A DNA stretch of 64,000 nt from NCBI RefSeq assembly GCF_009789675.1, contig NZ_CP046915.1, positions 1,364,001 to 1,428,000 of the forward strand. The letters are read 5' to 3'. The stretch's first letter is position 1. Each line of letters starts with the position of its first letter. The notes beneath the pieces were generated by a model. The model worked only from the letters and a program-made list of their open reading frames with translations, made no database searches and was not told the origin of the DNA. Shown in pieces: positions 44,958 through 54,245 of the stretch. Made by a program: the position numbers and the translations under genes. Source of the stretch: Paraburkholderia acidisoli. GTDB lineage: Bacteria > Pseudomonadota > Gammaproteobacteria > Burkholderiales > Burkholderiaceae.

Positions 44958-45041
44958 CGGCGGATTCAAATCGGACGACTCCAGATCAGCGGCGCGGCCC
45001 GGATTGGCGGGCACCGTCGCGGACATTCTGGCCGACGCTGA

Positions 45042-45058
45042 CTTAGCTAACGCTTAAT
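45042..45058 (-). promoter_or_regulatory. TAAG-N7-TAAG regulator box upstream of the NodT-adaptor-permease operon
   Basis: On the minus strand the site reads ATTAAGCGTTAGCTAAG, two TAAG half-sites starting 11 bp apart. The same pattern lies upstream of the COG4705-like gene, the methyltransferase gene and the orphan regulator gene. It resembles a PmrA/QseB-type box (TTAAG-N6-TTAAG). It lies 85-101 bp before the chosen start. Confidence 0.65.
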
Positions 45059-45216
45059 AACGCGCGAATCTAACGGACCAGGCACGCTGCGTAGATAACG
45101 AATCTGTAATCGGCCGATCACCGAACGGCAAAGCGCGCCGCCGCAGAATGCGCACTTCCGCCCGCTTTCCGTGCGACTCGCGAGAGCCGCGCCTCACTCC
45201 GTCAAACAGGTTCGTT

Positions 45217-48200
45217 ATGTGGATCGTCCGGCTTGCCTTGCGCCGCCCATACACCTTCGCCGTTCTCGCCATCCTGATCTTGATCGCCGGCCCGCTCGCG
45301 ATCCTGCGCACGCCCACGGACATCTTTCCGAATATCGATATCCCGGTGGTGAGCATCGTCTGGTCGTACAACGGCTTTTCGGCGCAGGACATGGCGCAGC
45401 GCATCACCTCGAACTACGAGCGCGCGTTGACTTCCGACGTGGACGACATCGAGCACATCGAGTCGCAGTCGCTCAACGGCGTGTCGGTCATCAAGGTGTT
45501 CTTCCATCCCGGCGCCGATATCAATCGCGCGATCGCGCAGGCGGCAAGCAATTCCGCCTCGATCCTGCGCGTGCTGCCGCCGGGCACGCTGCCGCCGAAC
45601 ATCATCACGTATAGCGCTTCGACAGTGCCGATCCTGCAACTGGGCCTGTCGAGCGCGACGCTCGCCGAACAGCAGCTCTACGACCTCGGCAACAGCTTCA
45701 TCCGCACCCAGCTCGCCACCGTGCAAGGCGCTTCGGTGCCGTTGCCGTTCGGCGGCAAGGTTCGCCAGATCATGGTCGACATCGACCCGCGCGCGTTGCA
45801 GGCCAAGGGGCTCGCGCCGCTCGACGTGGTCAACGCGATCAACGCGCAGAACCTGATTCTGCCGGGGGGCACCGCGAAGATCGGCGCGCGCGAATACAAC
45901 GTGCAGATGAACGGCAGCACCGACACCATCGCGGCGCTCAACAATCTGCCGGTCAAGACCGCGAACGGCGGCGTGGTCTACGTGCGCGACGTGGCGCAGG
46001 TGCGCGACGGCTACGCGCCGCAAACCAATATCGTGCGCAGCGACGGCAAACGTGCCGCGCTGCTCACGGTCGAGAAAACCGGCAACACCTCCACGCTCTC
46101 GATCATCGGCCAGGTGAAGTCGCTGCTGCCGCCTATCGCGGCGGGCTTGCCGAAGGCGCTCGCGATCACGCCGCTCGGCGACCAGTCGGTGTTCGTGAAG
46201 GCGGCGATCGGCGGCGTGGTGCGCGAGGCGTTGATCGCCGCGTGCCTCACGGCGCTCATGATCCTGCTCTTTCTCGGCAGCTGGCGCGCCACGCTCATCA
46301 TCGCCGTGTCGATCCCGCTCGCGGTGTTGACCTCGATCCTCGCGCTCTCCGCGCTCGGGCAGACGATCAACATCATGACGCTCGGCGGCCTCGCGCTCGC
46401 GGTGGGCATACTCGTCGACGACGCCACCGTGGCGATCGAAAACATCACGCATCACCTGGAAAACGGCGAGCCGCTCTACGACGCCATTCTCAACGGCTCG
46501 GGCGAGATCGCGGTGCCGACCTTCGTCTCCACGCTGTCGATCTGCATCGTGTTCGCGCCGATGTTCCTGCTCACCGGCGTCGCGCATTATCTGTTCGTGC
46601 CGATGGCCGAAGCGGTCATCTTCGCGATGGCCGCGTCGTACTTCTTCTCGCGCACGCTGGTGCCCACGCTGGCGCTCTATCTGCTGAAAGCGCGCCCGGT
46701 GCGCGCGGCGGCCCGGAACGCTTTCGTCGCACGGCTCATGCGGTTCCAGACCGCCTTCGAAGCGCGTTTCGAAGCGCTGCGCCTGCGTTACCGGCAAACG
46801 CTCGCGCGAGCGATCGCGGGACGCCGCCGCTTCGTGCCGCTGTTTCTCGCCGGTTGCGCGGCGTCGCTCGCGCTGCTGGCGTTCACGGGCCGCGACTTCT
46901 TCCCGAGTGTCGATACGGGCGAGATCCGCCTGCATTTGCGCGCGCCCACCGGCACGCGTATCGAACAGACCGCGCGCCTCACCGACCAGGTGGAAGCGGC
47001 GATCCGCAAGACCATTCCGGGCACGGAGCAAGGCGCGGTGCTCGACAACATCGGCCTGCCTGTGAGCGGCATCAATCTCACCTACGACTCGTCGGACCCG
47101 ATCGGCACCGAAGACGCCGACGTGATGGTGTCGCTCAAGCCCAACCATCACCCCACGGCCGCGTATGTCGCCGCGTTGCGCCAGAAGCTTCCGCAAGCGT
47201 TCCCCGGCGTGACGTTCGCGTTCCTGCCCGCCGACATCGTGAGCCAGATTCTCAACTTCGGCCTGCCCGCGCCGCTCGACATTCAGATCGTCGGCAACCA
47301 GCTCGACGCGAACCGCGCCGTCGCCAACGACCTGCTCGCGAAGCTGCGCCAGGTGCGCGGGCTCGTCGACGCGCGCATCCAGCAGCCCGGCGACGAACCC
47401 GCGATCAACGTGAACGTCGACCGCACCAAGGCCATCCAGGCGGGCCTGCTGCAACGCGACGTTGCGCAGAACCTGCTGATTTCGCTCTCGGGCAGCTCGC
47501 AAACCACGCCCAACTTCTGGCTCGATCCGAAGAACGGCGTGAGCTACCCGTTGATGGTGATGATGCCGCAGTACGACGTGAATTCGCTGCAGGCGCTCGC
47601 CAACCTGCCGCTCACCGGCGCGAACGCCAATGCCAATACCGGCGCCAACGGCGCCGCGCACGCGCAAAACCTGCTCGGCTCGCTGGGCTCGTTCTCGCGC
47701 GCGTCGCAGCAGGCCGTCGTCTCGCACTACAACGTGCAGCCGGTGCTCGACATCTTCGGCTCCGTGCAGGGGCGCGATCTCGGCGCGGTCGCGAGCGACG
47801 TGCAAACCGTTGTCGATCAGGAGCGCGCCAAACTGCCGGCCGGCTCCGCCATCGTCGTGCGCGGCCAGGTGCAGGCCATGCACGAAGCGTTCTCGGGCTT
47901 GCTGAGCGGGCTCGTGCTCGCGGTGGCGCTGGTCTATCTGCTGATGGTCGTGAACTTCCAGTCGTGGCTCGATCCGCTCGTGATTCTCAGCGGCCTGCCC
48001 GCGTCGCTCGCGGGCATTGCGTGGCTGCTGTTCGCCACGCACACCACGCTGAGCGTGCCGGCGCTCACCGGCACGATTCTCTGCATCGGCATCGCGACCG
48101 CGAACAGCATTCTCGTCGTGACCGCCGCGCGCGAACGCCTCGCGGCAGGCCTGTCTCCCGTGGAAGCGGCGGAACAGGCGGGCTTCTCGCGCTTTCGCCC

Positions 48201-48462
48201 AGTGATGATGACGGCGCTCGCCATGCTCATCGGCATGTTGCCGATGGCGCTCGGTCTCGGCGACGGCGGCGAGCAGAACGCGCCGCTGGGCCGCGCCGTG
48301 ATCGGCGGTCTCGCCTGCGGCACGCTTTCCACGCTGATGTTCGTGCCGGTCGTGTTCGGCATCGCCCACGACTGGCTCGCGCGGCGCCGCGCCCGCGCGC
48401 GCGAACGCGAACGCGCACTCGATCGCGCACTCGAGCGCGAAGCGGCCGGTTCCGGACACTGA
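45217..48462 (+). CDS. RND efflux permease (HAE1 family), second system
   Basis: A 1081-residue inner-membrane pump subunit. The start at 45217 places MWIVRLALRRPYTF at the first helix; an in-frame ATG 69 bp earlier adds only polar sequence. Landmarks are ILRTPTDIFPNIDIPVVSIV, SYNGFSAQDMAQRITSNYE, helix 4 GLALAVGILVDDATVAIEN with the essential Asp pair, GRDFFPSVDTGEIRLHLRAP and GIATANSILVVTAARERL. It is longer than usual because of a Gly/Ala/Asn-rich insert (about residues 808-832, GANANANTGANGAA) and an Arg-rich C-terminal tail. It begins an operon divergent from the first RND system; the substrate is unknown. Confidence 0.92.
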   Translation: MWIVRLALRRPYTFAVLAILILIAGPLAILRTPTDIFPNIDIPVVSIVWSYNGFSAQDMAQRITSNYERALTSDVDDIEHIESQSLNGVSVIKVFFHPGADINRAIAQAASNSASILRVLPPGTLPPNIITYSASTVPILQLGLSSATLAEQQLYDLGNSFIRTQLATVQGASVPLPFGGKVRQIMVDIDPRALQAKGLAPLDVVNAINAQNLILPGGTAKIGAREYNVQMNGSTDTIAALNNLPVKTANGGVVYVRDVAQVRDGYAPQTNIVRSDGKRAALLTVEKTGNTSTLSIIGQVKSLLPPIAAGLPKALAITPLGDQSVFVKAAIGGVVREALIAACLTALMILLFLGSWRATLIIAVSIPLAVLTSILALSALGQTINIMTLGGLALAVGILVDDATVAIENITHHLENGEPLYDAILNGSGEIAVPTFVSTLSICIVFAPMFLLTGVAHYLFVPMAEAVIFAMAASYFFSRTLVPTLALYLLKARPVRAAARNAFVARLMRFQTAFEARFEALRLRYRQTLARAIAGRRRFVPLFLAGCAASLALLAFTGRDFFPSVDTGEIRLHLRAPTGTRIEQTARLTDQVEAAIRKTIPGTEQGAVLDNIGLPVSGINLTYDSSDPIGTEDADVMVSLKPNHHPTAAYVAALRQKLPQAFPGVTFAFLPADIVSQILNFGLPAPLDIQIVGNQLDANRAVANDLLAKLRQVRGLVDARIQQPGDEPAINVNVDRTKAIQAGLLQRDVAQNLLISLSGSSQTTPNFWLDPKNGVSYPLMVMMPQYDVNSLQALANLPLTGANANANTGANGAAHAQNLLGSLGSFSRASQQAVVSHYNVQPVLDIFGSVQGRDLGAVASDVQTVVDQERAKLPAGSAIVVRGQVQAMHEAFSGLLSGLVLAVALVYLLMVVNFQSWLDPLVILSGLPASLAGIAWLLFATHTTLSVPALTGTILCIGIATANSILVVTAARERLAAGLSPVEAAEQAGFSRFRPVMMTALAMLIGMLPMALGLGDGGEQNAPLGRAVIGGLACGTLSTLMFVPVVFGIAHDWLARRRARARERERALDRALEREAAGSGH

Positions 48463-48505
48463 TGCGAACCGCCTTTCTTGTTGCCCTTCCGCCCGGACTT
48501 CGACC

Positions 48506-49747
48506 ATGAACGATTTCGACTCCCCCGACGACACCGGCGCGCCGCACGCCACGCCTGCCGCGCCGCCCGTGCGTAGCCGTGGCCGTGGCAAAACCGGCTT
48601 CGTCCTCGCCGCGCTCGCGCTGGCGCTGCTCGCGGCCGGTGTCGTGCCGCGCCTGCACGCCAGCCGCGCGCTCGCCGCGCAAACCGCGCAGCAGGCCACG
48701 CTCGCCGTGTCGGTCGTGCAGCCGCAGCCCGCGCCCGCCGAGCAGGAACTCGTGCTGCCCGGCGCGGCCACGCCCTACGCCGACGCCGCGATCTACGCGC
48801 GCACCACGGGCTATGTCGCGCACTGGTACACCGACATCGGCACGCATGTGACAGCCGGTCAGGTGCTCGCCGATATCGCCGCGCCCGACCTGAACGCGCA
48901 GCTCGATGCCGCGCGCGCCGACGCCGCCCAGGCGGCCGCCGCCTACGCGTACGCGAAGTCCACGGCGGCGCGCTGGCAGACGATGTTGCAGAGTCAGTCG
49001 GTGGCGCAGCAGGACGCGGACGCCAAGACCAGCGACATGCAAACGAAGCAGGCCGCGCTGGCCGCCGCGCAGGCCAACGTCGCGCGTCTCGCCCAACTCG
49101 TCTCGTTCGAGAAGATCACGGCGCCGTTCGACGGCGTGGTGACCGCGCGCGATGTGGACGTGGGCGCGCTCGTCACGGCGGGCGGCACGCCCGGGTCGGC
49201 ATCGGCGGCCAACGAGCTGTTTCATGTGTCGCAGACGCAAACCCTGCGTGTGTTCGTCGACGTGCCTCAGGACGCCGCGCCGCAAGCCACGCCCGCCGCC
49301 CAGGTCTGGCTCACGACGCAGCAGTATCCGGGGCGCCGTTTTGCCGCCCGCGTCGCGCGCAACGCGGGCGCGATCGACCCGGTGAGCCGCACCTTGCGCG
49401 TGGAGATCGACGTCGACAATGCGGCGGGCGCGCTGCTGCCGGGCGCCTACGTGCAGGCGCATCTCGCGCTGAAAACGGCCGCGCCCGCGCTCGAAGTGCC
49501 CGCGAGCACGCTGCTGTTCCGGCCCGATGGCGTCGCGGTCGCCACCGTCGACGGCCGCGGCCGGGTGCGGCTCAAGCTCGTGCACCTGGGCCGCGATTTC
49601 GGCACGCGCGTCGAAGTCGCGTCGGGGCTCGTCGCGAGCGATCGCGTCATCGACAATCCCGGCGACAGCATCGTGGATGGCGAAGCGGTTTCCATCGCCG
49701 CCACGACCGGCGCGCCGCAAGACGCGGCGAAGGCGGCGCACTCATGA
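48506..49747 (+). CDS. RND efflux periplasmic adaptor, second system
   Basis: A 413-residue membrane-fusion protein. A polar N-terminus (about 1-28) precedes one anchor helix (about 30-46: GFVLAALALALLAAGVV). The lipoyl halves are IYARTTGYVAHWYTDIGTHV and ITAPFDGVVTARDVDVGALV, with a helical hairpin rich in Ala between them (about 130-195). The barrel and membrane-proximal domains follow. Gene order permease, adaptor, channel is reversed compared with the divergent system. The stop overlaps the channel gene start by ATGA. Confidence 0.92.
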   Translation: MNDFDSPDDTGAPHATPAAPPVRSRGRGKTGFVLAALALALLAAGVVPRLHASRALAAQTAQQATLAVSVVQPQPAPAEQELVLPGAATPYADAAIYARTTGYVAHWYTDIGTHVTAGQVLADIAAPDLNAQLDAARADAAQAAAAYAYAKSTAARWQTMLQSQSVAQQDADAKTSDMQTKQAALAAAQANVARLAQLVSFEKITAPFDGVVTARDVDVGALVTAGGTPGSASAANELFHVSQTQTLRVFVDVPQDAAPQATPAAQVWLTTQQYPGRRFAARVARNAGAIDPVSRTLRVEIDVDNAAGALLPGAYVQAHLALKTAAPALEVPASTLLFRPDGVAVATVDGRGRVRLKLVHLGRDFGTRVEVASGLVASDRVIDNPGDSIVDGEAVSIAATTGAPQDAAKAAHS

Positions 49748-51210
49748 GCCCGTTGCGCTTTCCGACCTGTCCGAGGCGTGCGCTCGTCGTCGCACTCGGC
49801 GCGGCGCTGACCGCGTGCTCGAGCGCCCCGGCGTACCGGCCGCCGTCGGTGGATGTTCCCGCGCACTACGCGGGCGCGGGCACCGGCACCGAAGCGACCC
49901 CGGCCACCAGCTGGACCGCCGCCGCGCCCGCCGCCGACGCGCCGCGCGGCGCGTGGTGGCGCGTTTTCGGCGACACGCAGCTGAACGCGCTCGAAGCGCG
50001 TGTGGACGTGTCGAATCAGAGCGTGCGCAAGGCGCTCGCCGATCTCGACGCGGCTCGCGCCATGACCGACTTCCAGCGCGCGGGCTTGCTGCCCACGCTC
50101 ACGGCGGGCGCCGCGCAGTCGCGCTATCGCACCTCCGCCAACAAGCAGGGGGCCTCGCTCGCGGGCAAGACCGTGCCCGACTACGCGATCGGGGCGACCG
50201 CGACGTGGGAACCGGACGTGTTCGGCCGCCTGCGCGATGAAGTGGATTCGGCCCGCGCGAACGCCCAGGCGAGCGCCGCCGACCTCGAAGCCGTGCGCCT
50301 TGCCGTGACCGCGCAACTCGCCGCCGACTATTTCGACTTGCGCTCGCTCGACGCGCAAAAGCGCCTGCTCGACGACAGCGTGCGCGGCTATGCGAGCGCG
50401 TTGCGCATCGTGCAGAACCAGCAGCGCAACGGCGCGATCGATGCTTCGGCGGTCGCGCAGGCGCAAACCCAGCTCGACAGCACGCGCACCCAGGCGCGCG
50501 ACATCGACGTCAATCGGGCCCAGCTCGAACACGCCATCGCCACCTTGACCGGCGAACCCGCGTCGAACTTCTCGCTGCCGCCCGCGCCCGCCGACTACCG
50601 CGTGCCCGCGATTCCCGCGGGCCTGCCTTCGCAACTGATGGAGCGTCGCCCCGACATTGCCGCCGCGCAACGCCGCGTGGCGGCCGCCAATGCCGAGATC
50701 GGCGCCGCGCGCGCGGCGTTCTTCCCGAACCTCGTGCTGAGCGCGTCGGCGGGTCTGGAAAGCTCGTTCTTCGCGCCGTGGCTCAGTGCGCCGAGCCTGT
50801 TCTGGTCGCTGGGCCCGCAACTCGTCGGCACGCTGTTCGACGGCGGCAAGCGCAGCGCGACGTTGCGCGCGAAGACGGCGCAATACGACGGCACCGTGGC
50901 GCAGTATCGGCAAACCGTGCTCGGCGCGTTCGAGCAGGTCGAGAATCAACTCTCGGCGCTGCAGGCGCTCGCCGACGAATCGGCCACGCAGCAACGCGCG
51001 GCGCAAGCGGCCCAGCAGGCGCTGTCCCTCACCACCCGCCGCTACGACGCGGGCGCCGTGAGTTATCTCGATGTCGTGACCTCGCAGACCATTGCGCTGA
51101 CCAACGAGCGCGACGCCGTGGTGATCGAAGGCCGGAGAATGGCCGCGTGCGTGCGCCTGATCGAAGCCCTCGGCGGCACGTGGGACGCGCCTGAGTCGAA
51201 AAACGAGTGA
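49744..51210 (+). CDS. RND efflux outer-membrane lipoprotein, NodT family, second system
   Basis: A 488-residue TolC-like channel. The signal MSPLRFPTCPRRALVVALG ends in the lipobox LTACSS. Typical landmarks are WWRVFGDTQLNALEARV, ATWEPDVFGRLRDEVDSARA, LMERRPDIAAAQRRVAAANA, IGAARAAFFPNLVLSA and RRYDAGAVSYLDVVTSQ. It completes the second tripartite pump and is coupled to the adaptor by a 4-bp overlap. It is followed by an 11-bp triple repeat and the convergent IrlS-like kinase gene. Confidence 0.92.
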   Translation: MSPLRFPTCPRRALVVALGAALTACSSAPAYRPPSVDVPAHYAGAGTGTEATPATSWTAAAPAADAPRGAWWRVFGDTQLNALEARVDVSNQSVRKALADLDAARAMTDFQRAGLLPTLTAGAAQSRYRTSANKQGASLAGKTVPDYAIGATATWEPDVFGRLRDEVDSARANAQASAADLEAVRLAVTAQLAADYFDLRSLDAQKRLLDDSVRGYASALRIVQNQQRNGAIDASAVAQAQTQLDSTRTQARDIDVNRAQLEHAIATLTGEPASNFSLPPAPADYRVPAIPAGLPSQLMERRPDIAAAQRRVAAANAEIGAARAAFFPNLVLSASAGLESSFFAPWLSAPSLFWSLGPQLVGTLFDGGKRSATLRAKTAQYDGTVAQYRQTVLGAFEQVENQLSALQALADESATQQRAAQAAQQALSLTTRRYDAGAVSYLDVVTSQTIALTNERDAVVIEGRRMAACVRLIEALGGTWDAPESKNE

Positions 51211-51211
51211 T

Positions 51212-51244
51212 GCGTGGATCCAGCGTGGATGAAGCGTGGATCCC
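51212..51244. repeat. Three 11-bp tandem repeats after the NodT-type gene
   Basis: GCGTGGAT occurs at 51212, 51223 and 51234 with an 11-bp period. The units end CCA, GAA and CCC. They lie just after the stop of the second RND operon and 40 bp before the convergent kinase gene. Function unknown; short slippage product is the simplest reading. Confidence 0.7.
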
Positions 51245-51285
51245 GCGCGCACGAGGTGTGAACGCGCGCGGCGAGCGCGACGCGA

Positions 51286-52782
51286 TTATGGGCGCGGCGG
51301 GAACGTGAGCACGAAGCGCGTACCGCGCGCGTCGCTGCTTGCGCGGGCGTGGCCGCCATGCAGCTCCATCACGGTACGCACGATCGCGAGGCCGAGGCCC
51401 GCCGAGGCGCCCGCTCCCGTGCTCGCCGGCGCGTTCGTGCGCGAGGGATCGGCGCGATAGAAGCGCTCGAAAATCCGCTCGATATGCTGGGCCGGAATGG
51501 GCGTGCCGGGATTCTCGACGCTGACCTCGAGCGCCCCGCGCGCCGGGTTCTCCGCTTCGTTCGACGCCGTTCGCGCGGTAAGCGTGATGGTGCCGCCGCG
51601 CGGCGTGTAGCGCAGCGCATTCGCGAGCAGATTGCCCAGCGCGCGGCGAAACAGCTCGACGTCGGCCTGCAGCACACCGCCGCCCTGCACGTTGATGGCG
51701 AGCCCGGCCTCTTCCGCGAGCCCTTCGAAATATTCGGCGATCCGTTCGAGTTCCTCGCGTACGTCGAACGCGCGCTGCCGGGTTTCGAAGCGTGGATGCT
51801 CCGCGCGCGCGAGAAAAATCACGTTCTCGATCATGCGCGAAAGCCGGTCGCATTCCTCCAGATTGGACGCCAGCACGGTCACATAGTCTTCGGCGTCGCG
51901 CGGCCGGGCGAGCGCGATTTCCGTCGCCCCACGCAGATTGCCGAGCGGCGTACGCATGTCGTGCGCGAGGTCGGCGGTGAATTGCGACAAGTGCTGAAAG
52001 CCCGCGTGCAAACGCGCGAGCATGGCGTTCAGCGACGCCACCAGCGTGGCCAGTTCGTGCGGGACGTGCTTGACGCGGATCGGCTGATCGAGACGATGCG
52101 CCGTGACCTCGCGCGCCTGATCCGCGATCTGCCGCAGCGGCCGCAGCGCCAGCCGGATCAGCAGGTAACCGCCGAGCAACGCCACGAGCGTGCCGAGCGT
52201 GCCCGCGAACGTGAGCGTGTCGCGATACGAATCGAGCAGATCCAGCGGACCCCGCATGTCGCGCGCGATGAACACGCGCACGGTGGCGCCGTCGCGCAAC
52301 GTGACGGCGAAATCGAGACTGCGCATGGGAACGCCGCGTGCCGTGCGCCACTCGCGGATGGCCGTATCGACGAGACGCGCATCGGGCGCCAGCACGAGTG
52401 CGCCGGCGCGTTGCGACGGGCCCGCGAGCTCGTTCGCGCGCACCGCGTCGCTCATGGGCACGGGCGGTTCGTCGAAGGTCTCGCCTTCGTCGTGCGCGAC
52501 GAGCGTGTTGCCCCCGGGGCCCGCGATCAGCAGGGTCAGCGCGGGATTGCCGAGCACGGCGCTCGCGAGGCGCGGCGCGTGCGTGCGGGCATCGGCAACG
52601 GAACCCAGTTCGGCGACGAGACGGCGCACGTGGCGCGCGGCGAGCACGACGTCCTGGTCGTCACGCGTGCGCACCTGGTGCGCGAGCGCGACATAGAGAT
52701 ACCAGCCGACGCACACGAACACGAGCAAGGTGGTCGCGCCGAACACGGCCGCCAGGGTGGCCGCGAGCGAGCGGCGCATCAT
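51286..52782 (-). CDS. Heavy-metal-type sensor histidine kinase, IrlS/CusS-like
   Basis: A 498-residue membrane kinase. Membrane helices lie at about 12-34 and 188-210, flanking a periplasmic domain of about 150 residues with the [20 protein letters not shown] segment common to CusS-like sensors. A HAMP domain follows ([19 protein letters not shown]), then H274 in [18 protein letters not shown]. The ATPase core has [23 protein letters not shown] and [18 protein letters not shown]. It is coupled by ATGA to the regulator gene. CusS-like kinases sense copper or silver ions; the adjacent RND operon at 45-51 kb may be the target, which is inferred. Confidence 0.9.
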   Translation of the reverse strand: MMRRSLAATLAAVFGATTLLVFVCVGWYLYVALAHQVRTRDDQDVVLAARHVRRLVAELGSVADARTHAPRLASAVLGNPALTLLIAGPGGNTLVAHDEGETFDEPPVPMSDAVRANELAGPSQRAGALVLAPDARLVDTAIREWRTARGVPMRSLDFAVTLRDGATVRVFIARDMRGPLDLLDSYRDTLTFAGTLGTLVALLGGYLLIRLALRPLRQIADQAREVTAHRLDQPIRVKHVPHELATLVASLNAMLARLHAGFQHLSQFTADLAHDMRTPLGNLRGATEIALARPRDAEDYVTVLASNLEECDRLSRMIENVIFLARAEHPRFETRQRAFDVREELERIAEYFEGLAEEAGLAINVQGGGVLQADVELFRRALGNLLANALRYTPRGGTITLTARTASNEAENPARGALEVSVENPGTPIPAQHIERIFERFYRADPSRTNAPASTGAGASAGLGLAIVRTVMELHGGHARASSDARGTRFVLTFPPRP

Positions 52783-53459
52783 TCGCCCGCGTCCTTTTCT
52801 TCCATGACGTAGCCCACGCCGCGCACCGTGTGAATGAGCCTGTTCGGCCAGGCTTCGTCGATCTTGGCGCGCAAACGGCGAATCGCGACCTCGACCACGT
52901 TGGTGTCGCTGTCGAAATTCATGTCCCATACGAACGACGCGATCTGCGTGCGGCTCAACACCTCGCCCTGGCGGCGCGCGAGCAATTGCAGCAGCGAAAA
53001 TTCGCGAGGTGTGAGGTCGATGCGCGTCGTGCCGCGTTTGACGCGGCGCCGGATCACGTCGATTTCGAGGTCCGCGACCCGCATGATCTCGGCTTCGCGC
53101 GGCGGCCCGCGGCGCGCCAGCGTGCGCACCCGCGCGAGCAACTCCACGAACGCGAACGGCTTGACCAGATAGTCGTCGCCGCCGAGTTCGAGCCCCTGCA
53201 CGCGGTCGGCCACGTCGTCGCGCGCCGTGAGGAACAGCACGGGCGTGGGTTTCGTCGCGCGCAGGCGCTTGAGCACCGCCCAGCCGTCGAGCACCGGCAG
53301 CATGACGTCGAGCACGATCACGTCGTACTCCTCCTCCTGGGCGAGCAACAGCCCCTGAGCGCCGTCTACCGCGAGGTCCACGCTACAGCCCGACTCCTCG
53401 AGCCCTTTCTTGACGTAAGTACCCGTCTTCGGCTCGTCTTCGATCACGAGGATCCGCAT
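52779..53459 (-). CDS. Heavy-metal-type response regulator, IrlR/CusR-like
   Basis: A 226-residue OmpR-family regulator. The receiver shows EDE at 7-9, phospho-acceptor D51 ([14 protein letters not shown]), FLTARDD and YLVKPFAF. The output domain shows [21 protein letters not shown] split over two helices, [17 protein letters not shown] and [10 protein letters not shown]. This pattern is standard for IrlR/CusR-type metal regulators. The gene precedes and overlaps the kinase gene by 4 bp. It probably responds to metal or envelope stress sensed by that kinase. Confidence 0.92.
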   Translation of the reverse strand: MRILVIEDEPKTGTYVKKGLEESGCSVDLAVDGAQGLLLAQEEEYDVIVLDVMLPVLDGWAVLKRLRATKPTPVLFLTARDDVADRVQGLELGGDDYLVKPFAFVELLARVRTLARRGPPREAEIMRVADLEIDVIRRRVKRGTTRIDLTPREFSLLQLLARRQGEVLSRTQIASFVWDMNFDSDTNVVEVAIRRLRAKIDEAWPNRLIHTVRGVGYVMEEKDAGE

Positions 53460-53624
53460 GCGCTCTCTCCCGCTTCCCTTAAGCGGTCAATTCTAGCGCG
53501 CGCGGGCTCGTCCGCAGGATGGCCGGTACATGACATTTTCGACATCTTCGCCGGCCGATCTTTGGAGGCGCGCTGCGGGAGCCGTGGGATCTCGTGCGAG
53601 TCGATCCGTGAACTCACTCACGAG

Positions 53625-53936
53625 TCAGTGATGCTCGTATAACTGCGCGGTGTCGCCCGCCTGCGAGGCCGAGCCGGATTGCCAACGCACACGCACACCG
53701 GCCTGCGAGTGGCCTTGCGGCGACGCGCCATAGCCGCTGTCGTTTTGCGCGGGCGCATTGGCGCTCGCCATGCCGTCCGGGTAGTGCGTGTTCGACGGAT
53801 GCAACGTGCCGTTGCGCTCCGCCTGAACCAGTTGCGCCTTCACTTCGGCGCGCGTCACATCGTGTGTCTGGGCCCAGGCCATGCCAGGAAGCAGCGACAC
53901 CAGGGCGAGTGCACCGATCCATTGCTTTGCGTTCAT
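53625..53936 (-). CDS. DUF4148-type small secreted protein
   Basis: A 103-residue protein. The signal peptide MNAKQWIGALALVSLLPGM ends AWA (residue 22). The DUF4148 motif follows directly (HDVTRAEVKAQLVQAERNG, then HYPDG), and the tail is Ser/Gly-rich. The start at 53936 was chosen over an in-frame ATG 27 bp upstream because it begins the signal peptide. It is the second DUF4148 member of the window. It is divergent from the COG4705-like membrane gene across 309 bp. Confidence 0.8.
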   Translation of the reverse strand: MNAKQWIGALALVSLLPGMAWAQTHDVTRAEVKAQLVQAERNGTLHPSNTHYPDGMASANAPAQNDSGYGASPQGHSQAGVRVRWQSGSASQAGDTAQLYEHH

Positions 53937-54065
53937 GGTTTCATCCTCCGTTTGATCAAGCATTCAGGCTGGCGCGACATGCACTCGCGCTGTGCGGCCT
54001 TCTCGTGCAAGAAGGTGAGCCCATTGTGGGGATCGCCGCCTTAAGGGAGTCTGAATGGAACGGAT

Positions 54066-54083
54066 GATGACGAATTTGTCATC
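54066..54083. promoter_or_regulatory. Inverted repeat GATGAC-N6-GTCATC
   Basis: The 6-bp arms match perfectly around GAATTT. A further TCATC follows at about 54090. It lies between divergent genes and may be an operator of unknown regulator. Confidence 0.4.
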
Positions 54084-54154
54084 GGCGCGTCATCTCAGTG
54101 TTTTGAATCTCACTCCATTGCGAGTTTCGTTGTCAGCCCGGTGTTAGCCAGAAA

Positions 54155-54174
54155 TCAGATAAGCGTCAGATAAG
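54155..54174 (+). promoter_or_regulatory. TAAG-N7-TAAG regulator box upstream of the COG4705-like gene
   Basis: The site is TCAGATAAGCGTCAGATAAG, a perfect 9-bp direct repeat with 11-bp period. It shares AAGCGT-AG--TAAG with the box at 45042-45058. Tandem half-sites one helical turn apart are the binding mode of OmpR-family regulators. It lies 72-91 bp before the start codon. Confidence 0.7.
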
Positions 54175-54245
54175 TTTGGATCGCTAAACTTTTCCCGAAC
54201 TCACTGCAAACAAACGCCCACCGCGTTCGATTCGACGGAGCCCTC

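Larger units (their letters stand above)
53937..54245. other. 309-bp divergent promoter region with several repeats
   Basis: No gene is seen. From left to right it holds CTTAAG-GGAGT-CTGAAT (54040-54056, a degenerate TAAG-type box), an inverted repeat GATGAC-GAATTT-GTCATC (54066-54083), and the direct repeat described separately at 54155-54174. It should drive both the DUF4148 gene and the membrane-protein operon. Confidence 0.55.

Noticed and set aside
45202..48771. A 1.19-kilo-residue open frame on the minus strand opposite the second RND permease gene
   Set aside because: It is the low-complexity mirror of a well-recognised gene and runs past both of its ends without signals of translation.
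51212..51244. 11-bp triple repeat as a CRISPR-like or attachment-site array
   Set aside because: The units are contiguous and only 11 bp with no spacers, and no integrase or cas gene is near.
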